Below are positions 31,127-40,104 of a stretch of DNA of 64,000 nucleotides, one piece after another. The DNA is from an uncultured Gemmata sp. (GTDB lineage Bacteria > Planctomycetota > Planctomycetia > Gemmatales > Gemmataceae): assembly GCA_937924775.1 (NCBI GenBank), contig CALDUT010000010.1:124001-188000 (forward strand), read 5' to 3'. The first letter of the stretch is position 1, and each line of letters begins with the position of its first letter. The notes below the pieces were generated by a model. That model had not been told where the DNA came from. It did no database searches and saw only the letters and a list, made by a program, of their open reading frames with translations. The position numbers and the translations under genes were made by a program.

Positions 31127-31205
31127 GGGGCATTCAACGGCACTGACATCCCCTAACCACCAGCGGTGACATCCGGCGTACTGCGTTCTTCCGGGACCAA
31201 CTCCG

Positions 31206-33329
31206 ATGGCCAAGGATAAAGGGCTTGACCTCACCCGCGTTCGCAACATAGGCGTGATTGCCCACATCGATGCGGGTAAAACCACCACCACGGAACACTT
31301 GCTCTACTATTCCGGGGCCAAGCACAAGCTCGGCGGCGTCGATGAAGGAACCACCGAAACCGATTACGACCCGGAAGAGCAAGCACGCGGCATCACCATT
31401 TACTCGGCCTGCGTCCCGTTTCAATGGGCAGGGCACACCATCAACCTCATTGACACCCCCGGGCACGTCGATTTCACCGCGGAAGTAGAACGCTCCTTGC
31501 GGGTTCTCGATGGGGCGATTGTCGTTTTCGATGGCCAGAAGGGGGTCGAAGCCCAGTCGGAAACGGTTTGGCGACAAGCCAACCGCTACGGCGTGCCGCG
31601 GTTGGTCTTCGTTAACAAGATGGATGTTGTTGGGGCTAACTTTGCCCAAACGCTCAAGTCGATCCACACCCGCCTCACCCCTCATCCCGAGGAACACGGT
31701 CGGCCAGTGCCCATCGTCATTCCTATCGGCAGTGGCAGCGAAGCGGATAGTCGCACGCCCCTTCGTGGAGTCATCGATCTCATTGAGATGAAGGCAAAAT
31801 TTTTTGATGCGGGCGATTTGGGTAAAACCGTGCGCATTGCCGAAATTCCGGAAGAGAACTTTCTGGAGGCTCAAGACTATCGCGAAAAACTCTTCGATAT
31901 CCTGACGGCTCACGACGAAAAAGACCTGATCACCTCCGCGGTTCTCGAAGGCCAACAACCCGATCCGGAGAAAGTGCGGCAATTGGTTCGTGAGCAGTGC
32001 TTGGCCCAGAAAATCTACCCGGTTTTGGCGGGCAGTGGCCGGGAACACATCGGTATTCAGCCCCTCTTGGATGCCGTCACCCTGTATTTGCCCAGCCCGC
32101 TGGATCGCCCCCCCGTGGTCGGAACAAACCTCAAAGGCAAAGAGGAAAAACGCAAACCCGACCCCAAAGAACCGTTTTGCGGCCTGGTGTTCAAAGCGGC
32201 CTGGCACCCCAGTGGCAACCGCTTCTTCATCCGTGTTTACTCCGGCACGATGAAACCCAACATGCGGGCTTACAATCCCCGCAAAGACAGCAAGGAAAAC
32301 ATCGCCAAGCTGTTCCACGTTCACGCGGATCCTGCCCGCGGACTCGAAGAGGTGGAAAGTGGCCCCGCTGGCGATATTGTTTGCGTCATCGGGCTTAAAG
32401 ACACCGCGACCGGGGATACCCTGTGCGAAACCGCGCACCCCATCATTCTGGAACCCATCACATTTGCGGACGCCGTGGTCAGCCAGTCCATCGAACCTGA
32501 AAGCGGGGCCGACAAAGATAAACTCGCCCTCGCGTTAGAAGTTCTGCAACTGGAAGACCCCACTTTCAAAGTTCGTACGGACAAAGACACCGGGCAAACC
32601 CTCATGAGCGGGATGGGTACACTTCATCTCGAAGTGAAGCGGCACCGCCTCGAACGCGACTTCCGCCTCAAAGTTCGTGTCGGCAAGCCCCGTGTCAGTT
32701 ATCGGGAAATGCTCAAAACTCCGCGAACCGTGGAAGTGAAACTCGACAAACTGGGCGATAAACCCACTTATGCGGAATTGAAGGTTTCCTTCACCAACTT
32801 CAAAAGCGACAAACCTATCGTGGTCTTCAATATGGTGGATACGGAAACCAACCCGATCCCGCCGGTGTTTCTGGCCGCTGTCGAAAAAACGCTCCAAGAC
32901 ACGCTCCAAACGGGAGAACTCGGCTACCCCATGATGAACGCCCAGGCCCGCATCCTCGAAGCCAAGTTCGACCCACAGCTTTCGACCGAAGATGCCTTCG
33001 TCGCGGCCGCGATCCGTGCCTATCGGGAAGCGACGGAAGGCAATGTCCTGCTGCTAGAGCCCATCATGAAAGTCACGGTGACGACCCCGCAGCAATTCAT
33101 GGGGAATATCACCGGTGATTTGTCACGGCGGCGTGGGCAGATCGAATCGCAAGATATGAGTGAAAGCGGGGACATGGCCGAAATCGTGGCGCTCGTCCCG
33201 TTGTCGGAGTTGTTCACTTATGCCAACGAGGTCCGCAGCCTCAGCCAAGGCCGGGCGGCCATGAGCATGGAGCCGCACAGCTACGAACCTGCTCCCGAAG
33301 ACGTTTTGCGGAGATTGTTGGGCGAATAA
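31206..33329 (+). CDS. fusA: Elongation factor G, variant switch I and domain IV loop
   Basis: EF-G drives translocation and, with RRF, ribosome recycling. The 707-residue product has the P-loop AHIDAGKTTTTE, switch I RGITIYSA (61-68), switch II DTPGHVDFT, NKMD, and the usual five-domain order. It departs from standard EF-G in two places. The segment before RGITI reads ETDYDPEEQA instead of the usual TMDWMEQEQE. The domain IV loop that normally has a YHxVDSSE motif reads KFDPQLSTED. Several bacterial groups, including planctomycetes, are known to carry divergent EF-G subfamilies. Its position after rpsL-rpsG suggests it is the working translocase. Which subfamily it belongs to needs a tree. 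Confidence 0.95.
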   Translation: MAKDKGLDLTRVRNIGVIAHIDAGKTTTTEHLLYYSGAKHKLGGVDEGTTETDYDPEEQARGITIYSACVPFQWAGHTINLIDTPGHVDFTAEVERSLRVLDGAIVVFDGQKGVEAQSETVWRQANRYGVPRLVFVNKMDVVGANFAQTLKSIHTRLTPHPEEHGRPVPIVIPIGSGSEADSRTPLRGVIDLIEMKAKFFDAGDLGKTVRIAEIPEENFLEAQDYREKLFDILTAHDEKDLITSAVLEGQQPDPEKVRQLVREQCLAQKIYPVLAGSGREHIGIQPLLDAVTLYLPSPLDRPPVVGTNLKGKEEKRKPDPKEPFCGLVFKAAWHPSGNRFFIRVYSGTMKPNMRAYNPRKDSKENIAKLFHVHADPARGLEEVESGPAGDIVCVIGLKDTATGDTLCETAHPIILEPITFADAVVSQSIEPESGADKDKLALALEVLQLEDPTFKVRTDKDTGQTLMSGMGTLHLEVKRHRLERDFRLKVRVGKPRVSYREMLKTPRTVEVKLDKLGDKPTYAELKVSFTNFKSDKPIVVFNMVDTETNPIPPVFLAAVEKTLQDTLQTGELGYPMMNAQARILEAKFDPQLSTEDAFVAAAIRAYREATEGNVLLLEPIMKVTVTTPQQFMGNITGDLSRRRGQIESQDMSESGDMAEIVALVPLSELFTYANEVRSLSQGRAAMSMEPHSYEPAPEDVLRRLLGE

Positions 33330-33468
33330 CAAACAGCATTGATGGGCGATTCCACCCTCGTTCGTGAACTTTGTGGCTCATCATACCTGCTAGAACAGGA
33401 CCGCCCCTACAATCGCTACCAGTGGCGGGTTAGTGAGCGAAATCCGCTCTCATAATTATCTTAAATCG

Positions 33469-34224
33469 TTATTGCGTAAGATTCTTGGTCGCTTTTTCAC
33501 TTGCGATGAGCCAACCGTACACACCGCGGCCATAAGCGGGCTCCCCCCCGATGCCCACCGCGAACTCCTCGATGACCTGCAATCCGTGATTCTCCAGCAA
33601 TTCCTGCACTTCGCGACGTGTGAAGTGATGTAGCGTGAGGGAGGCACCGCCGTAGGCTTGGGGCATGGTCAAGTCGCCAGCGTCCGGGCGCCGGCGGAGG
33701 GCCTTCCAACGCTCCAGGAACACACGCTTCCAGCCTAAACCGCGGAAATACCGGTGGTGGACATGCAACACGAACCGCCCACCGGGTTTGAGCAATCGCG
33801 ACACATTGGCGATCGCTTGCGCGCGATTCTCGGCCCCGCGAATCATTCCCAAAGTGCTAAACAGACATGCGGCATAGTCAAACGATCCTTCGGGCAGTGG
33901 CAGCGGCTCAACGATGTTGGCCTTTAAGAAATTCGCCGCGGGAACTTTTTGGCGAGCGATTTCCAACATATCGTCAGAAAGATCGACACCAATACAGGCC
34001 AAGCCTCGGGGGCCCAAGTGGGCACACAGTCGACCAGTACCGCAGCCAAGGTCGAGCAACTGTCCCGGTGGGGGAAAAATCCGTTCACAGAATGCGATAT
34101 CCACTTGCGCCAGTGGGGATGTAATCATCTGTTCATCATAATGAGCTATCATGTCGCGAGCATGCAAGTAATCCCATAACCCGCGATCCACTCCGGTCGG
34201 CAGTTGCCAATCGGGTATTGTCAT
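33469..34224 (-). CDS. Class I SAM-dependent methyltransferase
   Basis: The 251-residue protein has the Rossmann methyltransferase motifs: motif I LLDLGCGTGRLCAHLGPRG (near 55-73), the acidic ribose-binding IGVDLSDDML, motif III-like FDYAACLFSTLGMI, and SRLLKPGGRFVLHVHHRY. The substrate cannot be told; the family includes methylators of small molecules, lipids and quinones. It is divergent from the enolase-superfamily gene, with a 130-base shared upstream region. It converges on fusA. Confidence 0.88.
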   Translation of the reverse strand: MTIPDWQLPTGVDRGLWDYLHARDMIAHYDEQMITSPLAQVDIAFCERIFPPPGQLLDLGCGTGRLCAHLGPRGLACIGVDLSDDMLEIARQKVPAANFLKANIVEPLPLPEGSFDYAACLFSTLGMIRGAENRAQAIANVSRLLKPGGRFVLHVHHRYFRGLGWKRVFLERWKALRRRPDAGDLTMPQAYGGASLTLHHFTRREVQELLENHGLQVIEEFAVGIGGEPAYGRGVYGWLIASEKATKNLTQ

Positions 34225-34354
34225 GCGCTGGAGTCCTGGTGTAGTTCTTCGTCGCGATGGATTCCTGACCTTTTGGTTGTCGTTGCCGATTCCTGTCCCA
34301 TACAGTGTGTAATGTAGTCGAATTTCCCTGAAGCTTCGACGAAAGGCTCATACC

Positions 34355-35707
34355 GTGCGTAGCACCGATGTCCACGTTCGCGAAGTTCGCTTGGATTACG
34401 AGCATTTCCGCTATCGGACACCGATCAAATTCGGCGGGGTGGCCTTGGACCGCGTGACATTGCTAAACGTACATGTGACTGTGGAGAATTCCGCAGGCAA
34501 GTCGGCTGTAGGCTTTGGCTCCATGCCGATGGGGAATGTGTGGGCGTTTCCCTCGCGGCAGTTGAGCTATGAACAAACTCTGGCCGCGATGCAGTGGGTT
34601 GCAAGCCGCGTGCAAGAGACGTATCAAGCCTGTACAGTTTCTGGGCACCCGATCGACATCACGCACCAACTCGAACCGGAAATCCTAGAAACGGCAGCCG
34701 AGTGTACAAAAAGTCAACAACTTCCCGAACCGGTACCGACCCTCGCCGTTCTGGTCGTGGCGTCCGCCTTCGATGCGGCTTTGCACGATGCCTATGGGAA
34801 ACTCCACAACCTCAACTGCTACCACACTTACAACCGCGATTTTCTTCCGAATGATCTTGATCATTACCTCGGTGCCGAGTTTGTCGGCCTCCATCTGGGC
34901 CACTTTATTACCCCCGAACCCAAACAGCAGATGCCGCTCTATCATCTCGTGGGGGCCCTCGACCCACTTACCCCGGCAGACGTGCAGCATCCCGTCGGTG
35001 ATGGACTTCCGGAACATCTGGGCGACTGGATTGTCCGCGATGGGCTGACGCACTTGAAAATCAAACTCAACGGCGACGATTTGCACTGGGACGTGGAGCG
35101 GGTGATCGCCGTGGATCGCGTTGCGGAACAAACCCAACACCAGCTGGGGGTATCTCTCTGGTGGTATTCCCTCGATTTCAATGAGCGCTGTCAGAATGTC
35201 GGCTACCTCTTAGATTTTCTGCAGCAAGTTCGCCAGCGAGCCCCCCGCGGCTACGACCGGATTCAGTACATCGAACAGCCCACTGCACGCGATCTGAAGG
35301 CACATCCTCAAAATATCATGCACGCGGCAGCCCAACTGAAGCCGGTGGTGATCGACGAATCGCTGATCGACCTCGAATCGCTGAAACGGGCGATGGAAAT
35401 GGGCTACACGGGAGTGGCCTTCAAGGCCTGCAAGGGGCAGACGCAATCGCTCTTGCTGGCGGCCGCGGCGCAAAAGTACAACCTCTTCCGCTGTGTTCAA
35501 GATTTGACCTGCGTGGGGGCGTCGCTGATCCACTCTGCGGGTTTGGCGGCCCACATCCCCGGGGTGGCCGCGATTGAAGCTAACGGCCGACAGTATTGCC
35601 CCGCCGCGAATGCCGGGTGGGAAGCCAGATTCCCGGGCGTGTTCACCATCCGCCACGGGATGATGAACACCGCGATTCTTAATGGACCGGGTCTGGGAGC
35701 CGTGTGA
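34355..35707 (+). CDS. Enolase-superfamily enzyme (mandelate racemase/muconate lactonizing type)
   Basis: The 450-residue product has the two-domain enolase-superfamily layout with barrel residues visible: catalytic Lys pair region HLKIKLNG, metal-ligand Asp in YSLDFNE, Glu in YIEQPTARD, Asp/Glu in VVIDESLID, and Lys in VAFKACKGQ. The reaction starts by abstracting a proton next to a carboxylate; the substrate (acid sugar, dipeptide or other) cannot be inferred. It is longer than the usual 360-400 residues, with an extra section near 100-230. The GTG start at 34355 has AAAGG upstream. Confidence 0.85.
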   Translation: MRSTDVHVREVRLDYEHFRYRTPIKFGGVALDRVTLLNVHVTVENSAGKSAVGFGSMPMGNVWAFPSRQLSYEQTLAAMQWVASRVQETYQACTVSGHPIDITHQLEPEILETAAECTKSQQLPEPVPTLAVLVVASAFDAALHDAYGKLHNLNCYHTYNRDFLPNDLDHYLGAEFVGLHLGHFITPEPKQQMPLYHLVGALDPLTPADVQHPVGDGLPEHLGDWIVRDGLTHLKIKLNGDDLHWDVERVIAVDRVAEQTQHQLGVSLWWYSLDFNERCQNVGYLLDFLQQVRQRAPRGYDRIQYIEQPTARDLKAHPQNIMHAAAQLKPVVIDESLIDLESLKRAMEMGYTGVAFKACKGQTQSLLLAAAAQKYNLFRCVQDLTCVGASLIHSAGLAAHIPGVAAIEANGRQYCPAANAGWEARFPGVFTIRHGMMNTAILNGPGLGAV

Positions 35708-35844
35708 TGGATTTGAGATCGTAACTTCCAACAATATCTGAAGTTATGATTCACCATGACGCAACTGTGTACACATGGAATAGCTACTAGAAATCCTCGG
35801 CTCCACTAGCACCGATGGGCTGGGAATTCGCGGCACCAGAAATT

Positions 35845-36222
35845 TTATTTGCTTGGGTTCTTGTCGGTGCCTTTGTCTTTCTTGTCTGGATCCTTGTCTT
35901 TTTGTTTTTCCTTCTCCTTGTCGGTGGGGATTATATCCACTTTCGCTTGGGCTATGGTGGTTTGGAGCATTTCGACGATTTTCAAACAGTCTTCTTTAGT
36001 TTTCTGACCGCTGCTGGCGATGGCAAGCGTTTTGCCTTCGGCACTTTTGATGCGGAAACGCCAGCCATCCTTAGCCTGGTACACCTCAATGGTGCTTGCC
36101 GCGGCGTCTTTGTCTTTCTTGGCTTGGCTTTTCTGAAAAGCCGGGGCCGTCGGCATTCCGGCGGTTGCCATCAGTGTGGCGATTCCCACGAACAGCACCA
36201 ACGCGCGAGCCCAAAGCGACAT
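35845..36222 (-). CDS. Secreted YegP-like (DUF1508) protein
   Basis: The 125-residue protein has an N-terminal signal peptide (RALVLFVGIATLMATAG), a DUF1508/YegP-like module at about 44-95 (IEVYQAKDGWRFRIKSAEGK, SGQKTKEDCLKIVEML), and a Lys/Asp-rich tail (DKEKEKQKDKDPDKKDKG). YegP proteins are usually cytosolic tandem repeats; here a single copy is secreted and carries a charged tail. The function is unknown. It lies 108 bases upstream of gatA on the other side of its stop, on the same strand. Confidence 0.8.
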   Translation of the reverse strand: MSLWARALVLFVGIATLMATAGMPTAPAFQKSQAKKDKDAAASTIEVYQAKDGWRFRIKSAEGKTLAIASSGQKTKEDCLKIVEMLQTTIAQAKVDIIPTDKEKEKQKDKDPDKKDKGTDKNPSK

Positions 36223-36330
36223 AACTTCACCTCAGTTGGGGGAACAGGGACGCCACGCGATTATGCCATGCTCTGTGGGGCTTCGCAAGGACCCAGGCAA
36301 TAGGGACGTAACGTCTGAATAGATCAGGGT

Positions 36331-37794
36331 TTATAGTTGCGGGCGGCGGGTGTGCCAATCGGTCACCGCTTCGTACATGCGAGCGATGCGGAAGAGCTTC
36401 TCTTCCGTGAAGGGGGCACCTAACAGTTGTAACCCAATCGGCAGGCCCGAGCGTGTAAAGCCGCAAGGAATACTCAGGCCAGGGATGCCGGCCAGATTGC
36501 AAGAAACGGTGTAAACATCTGACAGGTACAGCGCCAACGGATCGTTCGATTTTTCCCCGATTTTGAACGCCGCGGTCGGGGTCGTCGGCCCCATGATAAC
36601 ATCACATTGTTGGAAGGCGTCGTCGAAATCCTTTTTCACAAGCCGACGGACCTTCAAGGCCTTCAGATAATAGGCGTCTTTGTAACCGCTGGAGAGAACG
36701 TAAGTACCCAAAATGATGCGGCGTTGCACTTCTTTGCCGAACCCCTCCGCCCGGGACTTGCAGTACGTCGCGATCAGGTCGCCTTTGGTCGCGGTCCGGT
36801 GCCCGTAATGCATACCGTCGTAGCGAGCCAAATTGCTGGAGGCTTCCGCCGGAGCCACGATGTAGTATGCCGCCAGAGCATAGGGGCTATGAGGCAAGGA
36901 AACATCGATGAGTTTGGCCCCAAGTCTCTCATATTCTTTTAATGCCTGTCGGATGGCGTTTTCAACTTCGCTATCCAGCCCTTGGCCAAAAAACTCCTTG
37001 GGAACTCCGATCGTTAACCCTTTTACCGGCTGATCGAGACTTTGGGTGTAGGCCGGAACCGGATCGTTGACGCTGGTACTGTCCCGGTCGTCGTGTCCGG
37101 CGATCGCTTCCAGCAGCAGAGCGCAATCACGAACATCGTGGGCGAAGGGACCCACTTGGTCCAACGAACTGGCAAATGCGATCAGCCCGTAGCGGGAAAC
37201 TCGACCATAGGTGGGCTTCATCCCGACCAAACCGCAGAGAGCCGCGGGTTGGCGGATAGAACCGCCGGTGTCGGTTCCCAACGCCAGGGGGGCTTGGCAC
37301 CCCGCGACACAGGCGGCACTGCCGCCACTGGAGCCGCCCGGTATTCGCTGAATATCCCACGGATTGCGGCTCGCTTTGTAAGCGCTATTTTCGGTCGACG
37401 ATCCCATGGCGAATTCGTCCATGTTGGTTTTGCCAAAAAGGATCGCATCTTCTGCTTGGAGCCGTTCAATGACGTGGGCATCGTAAGGCGGAACAAAATG
37501 TTCCAACATCTGGCTGGAACAGGTGGTGGGAATGCCGCGGGTACACAATACGTCTTTGATCGCCACGGGAATACCGGCCAGCCGGCCCACAGGTTGCCCG
37601 TTGTTCCGCTTCTTGTCGATAGCTTCGGCTTGCTGGCGGATGGCGTCCGCATCGGGAGCCCGCATGAAAGATTGCAGCTTCGGCTCACGGGCGGCGTAGG
37701 CAGAAAGAAAGGCATCGGCGATTTCGATCGCGCGCAACTGACCGGTGTTCTGCAACGCCAGCAACTCGGAGGCGGTCTTCTCGATCAAGGACAT
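36331..37794 (-). CDS. gatA: Asp-tRNA(Asn)/Glu-tRNA(Gln) amidotransferase subunit A
   Basis: GatA releases ammonia from glutamine for transamidation of misacylated Glu-tRNA(Gln) or Asp-tRNA(Asn). The 487-residue product has the amidase triad: Lys in AIKDVLCTRG, the Ser-cis-Ser loop PGGSSGGSAA, and TDTGGSIRQPA. ATG 37794 (SLIEKTASELL) was chosen over an in-frame start 15 codons upstream, since it fits the family and follows GGTGGAG. gatC lies 116 bases upstream on the same strand; gatB is not in the window. The pathway's presence suggests that glutaminyl- or asparaginyl-tRNA is made indirectly. Confidence 0.97.
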   Translation of the reverse strand: MSLIEKTASELLALQNTGQLRAIEIADAFLSAYAAREPKLQSFMRAPDADAIRQQAEAIDKKRNNGQPVGRLAGIPVAIKDVLCTRGIPTTCSSQMLEHFVPPYDAHVIERLQAEDAILFGKTNMDEFAMGSSTENSAYKASRNPWDIQRIPGGSSGGSAACVAGCQAPLALGTDTGGSIRQPAALCGLVGMKPTYGRVSRYGLIAFASSLDQVGPFAHDVRDCALLLEAIAGHDDRDSTSVNDPVPAYTQSLDQPVKGLTIGVPKEFFGQGLDSEVENAIRQALKEYERLGAKLIDVSLPHSPYALAAYYIVAPAEASSNLARYDGMHYGHRTATKGDLIATYCKSRAEGFGKEVQRRIILGTYVLSSGYKDAYYLKALKVRRLVKKDFDDAFQQCDVIMGPTTPTAAFKIGEKSNDPLALYLSDVYTVSCNLAGIPGLSIPCGFTRSGLPIGLQLLGAPFTEEKLFRIARMYEAVTDWHTRRPQL

Positions 37795-37910
37795 AGTAAC
37801 ATCTACTCCACCGGGTATAAACACACCGGTAAGGCTCATGATCCGAGGCTTTCCGCGTTCTTTGGCGGACTTTTGATTGAACTGCGGAGCTTCTCCAGAG
37901 GACTCATGCT

Positions 37911-38216
37911 CTAGTGGCTAATCGGTTCATCGGTGAACACCGCCGGCACACCGAAGTAATCGCCGACACGGCTGGGAGCATTGCGAAGAGCCTCTTCAAC
38001 CGGTAACGAGGGTGTTTCTGTATCGGGCCGGAAAACGTTGTGGATAGGCAGAGGGTGTGCCAGTGGTTCAATATCGTCGGTGTTCAGTTGGTTTAGTTGG
38101 TCAATGTAATCGAGAATCGCCGAGAGCTGCTGCTGCATGAGGGCCAAATCCGCCTCGCTCAGTTCCAAACGAGCCAGTTGAGCCACTTTGCGGACTTCGT
38201 GGATCGACAGCGACAT
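37911..38216 (-). CDS. gatC: Asp-tRNA(Asn)/Glu-tRNA(Gln) amidotransferase subunit C
   Basis: GatC stabilises GatA on GatB. The 101-residue product has the family start (IHEVRKVAQLARLELSEADL), the helix LSAILDYIDQLNQLNTDDIE, and the C-terminal VEEALRNAPSRVGDYFGVPA. ATG 38216 fits the family; the open frame runs 74 codons further upstream but without similarity. It lies between rpmB and gatA on one strand. Confidence 0.95.
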   Translation of the reverse strand: MSLSIHEVRKVAQLARLELSEADLALMQQQLSAILDYIDQLNQLNTDDIEPLAHPLPIHNVFRPDTETPSLPVEEALRNAPSRVGDYFGVPAVFTDEPISH

Positions 38217-38326
38217 GGGAACCTCGGTCCGAAAATCCTCAGGCCGGGAGTCGTTCCGTTGATCGGACGCAGAGGAAACTTGGGCGAACCCCGACCTTGT
38301 CGCCGATTTCACAAGCGGCAGCACGT

Positions 38327-38587
38327 TCAGACGTTCACTTTCTCGAACGGCTTGACCTTGACGGGTTTGACGACCAGACCACTGCGAATCGCGGCCGCAG
38401 ACACCCAGACTTTTTTCGCTTCGCCGTCGATAACGCATTTCACCTTCTGGAGATTGGGCTTAAATTTCCGTCGGCTGGTGCCGAGAATTTTCTTGCCCAC
38501 CCCGCCGAGATATTTTGCTTTCCCACGGTATTTCTTGCGGTTGCCGTAGACTGCTTTTTTCCCCGTAAATACGCACGACTTCGCCAT
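38327..38587 (-). CDS. rpmB: 50S ribosomal protein L28
   Basis: The 86-residue product matches L28: AKSCVFTGKKAVYGNRKKYR, TSRRKFKPNLQKVKCVIDG, and VSAAAIRSGLVVKPVKV. It is longer than most (62-78), with extra residues around 22-38 and at the C-terminus, and lacks the zinc-binding Cys set of the C+ form. A much longer open frame on this strand continues upstream, but only this C-terminal part has similarity, so the ATG at 38587 is the sensible start. It lies 110 bases upstream of gatC. Confidence 0.94.
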   Translation of the reverse strand: MAKSCVFTGKKAVYGNRKKYRGKAKYLGGVGKKILGTSRRKFKPNLQKVKCVIDGEAKKVWVSAAAIRSGLVVKPVKVKPFEKVNV

Positions 38588-38721
38588 GGCCGTAATCTCA
38601 CCTCTCTCGGGGCATTCCAAACCGAACAGAGTGTCAGAAATTTTACTATAGCGTGTTCGCGTGTGCTGGCAAGGATAGGGACGAGGCAATATCAACTGCT
38701 TCAAACGATGGTGGAGTTGCC

Positions 38722-39942
38722 ATGTCCAAGCTTGAAAGTCTGGCTGAGCCGCAAGTACTCCGCGAGCGGTTTCATGCTGTGGGGATCGCGGCGCTGGTTT
38801 GCCTGATGCTGCCGACGGTAGTTCTCTTGGTTGTGACGCAAGTCGAGGAACAGAAACGGTTTGCAGCCAGCTTGGGTTTGGTGTGCGGAGCTTGCGGTGC
38901 CCTGGGCGGGGTCTGGCTGTATTGGGCACCCTATCGGGCGTTGGGGTTTGCTCCGTTGGGTTCCTTGGTTTGGCTCGCCGCGGTGGGGCATGGCGTGTAC
39001 TGGCACGAATGGCCGGGATGGGCGCATGGGGCCAGCTCCGGGCTGATTGTGGGTGGGTTGGTCCGCGGTCGCCGTTGGCAGGAGTCGATGGTTCAGACAC
39101 TGGTTCTCTTGGGGGCCGTTGTGACTGGCGTGGTCGTGGCTCAATACGTGCGGGATCGGGGACAACCGCTGGATCGGGGCGAATGGTTCGTTTTGGTGGT
39201 CGCGGTGATTGTGGCGGCTTGGGCCTGGACGGGACTGTTTCGCCCGGTTTTTGAGTTGATCCTTGAACCGATCTTATGGATTTTTTATCGCGTCCGCGGG
39301 TCCGGGCCGGGTTTTGTCGAGTTCCCGCGAACAGGCCCATGTCTGGTGATTGCCAACCACGCCTGTTGGCTCGACCCGATCTTCCTCGCCAAAGTTCTCC
39401 CCCGGCGCATCACCCCGATGATGACGGCCCGATTTTACGATCTACCCCTGTTGCGATGGTTGATGGTGACTTTTGGCGTCATTCGCGTGCCCGAGAGAAC
39501 CTTCAAAAAGGATGCCCCGGAAATTGCGGAGGCGGTGGCGGCTTTGGACCGGGGTGAATGCGTGGTTATTTTTCCCGAAGGTTACTTGCGACGCACCGAA
39601 GATCGTCCGTTGCGTCGCTTCGGACAAGGCGTCTGGCAAATTCTCAAAGCGCGGCCACAAACCCCCGTGTACGCGGTCTGGATCGATGGAGGCTGGGGTA
39701 GTTTTACTTCGTACTACAATGGTCCGCCCACCAAGAACAAAAAGCTGGACTTCCGCCGTCCGATCCGGGTGGGCATGTCCGCGGCGGTTCGTGTTCCGCT
39801 GGAGATATTGGAGAATCATTGGACTACGCGAACATTTCTGATGAATCTGGTCAGCGAAGCCCGTCGGCACTTTGGCTTAGAACCGCTACCACCATTCACA
39901 TTACCTACCGCTGCGGATGATAATGAGGATGACGCGGATTAG
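38722..39942 (+). CDS. Membrane protein with PlsC-type acyltransferase domain
   Basis: The 406-residue protein joins an N-terminal membrane part of about five segments (20-175; for example GIAALVCLMLPTVVLLVV and WFVLVVAVIVAAWAW) to a lysophosphatidate acyltransferase-like domain (about 195-390). The catalytic motif NHACWLDP (His213 and Asp218, roughly), the FPEGYLRRT segment and a C-terminal PVYAVWIDG strand are visible. It should acylate a lysophospholipid or similar alcohol at the membrane. The ATG at 38722 follows GGTGGAG by six bases; an in-frame start 23 codons upstream is less likely. It is divergent from rpmB. Confidence 0.87.
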   Translation: MSKLESLAEPQVLRERFHAVGIAALVCLMLPTVVLLVVTQVEEQKRFAASLGLVCGACGALGGVWLYWAPYRALGFAPLGSLVWLAAVGHGVYWHEWPGWAHGASSGLIVGGLVRGRRWQESMVQTLVLLGAVVTGVVVAQYVRDRGQPLDRGEWFVLVVAVIVAAWAWTGLFRPVFELILEPILWIFYRVRGSGPGFVEFPRTGPCLVIANHACWLDPIFLAKVLPRRITPMMTARFYDLPLLRWLMVTFGVIRVPERTFKKDAPEIAEAVAALDRGECVVIFPEGYLRRTEDRPLRRFGQGVWQILKARPQTPVYAVWIDGGWGSFTSYYNGPPTKNKKLDFRRPIRVGMSAAVRVPLEILENHWTTRTFLMNLVSEARRHFGLEPLPPFTLPTAADDNEDDAD

Positions 39943-40104
39943 CAGGGGTTGCTACTGCTGTGCAAAAGCTGAACAGCGAAAATGGTGGATGTTGATGCTG
40001 ATATGAGTGAAACGCTCGGAAATCAATCACTCTGGTGTTCGCAAGAGTTCGGTAAAATGATGAGGGCGGAAATGGTCCGATGGCGTTTCGGGGGAGGAAT
40101 GATC

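Noticed and set aside
31134-32438. Long minus-strand open frame opposite fusA
   Set aside because: It is antisense to a certain EF-G gene and its translation has no recognisable domain; GC-rich coding sequence often leaves such frames.
35815-36303. 162-codon plus-strand frame over the YegP-like gene
   Set aside because: The minus-strand product has a signal peptide and a known domain; the plus-strand one has neither.
38588-39340. Upstream extension of the L28 frame to 337 codons
   Set aside because: The added N-terminus is Pro/Arg-rich antisense of the acyltransferase gene and has no similarity to L28; the start at 38587 fits the family.
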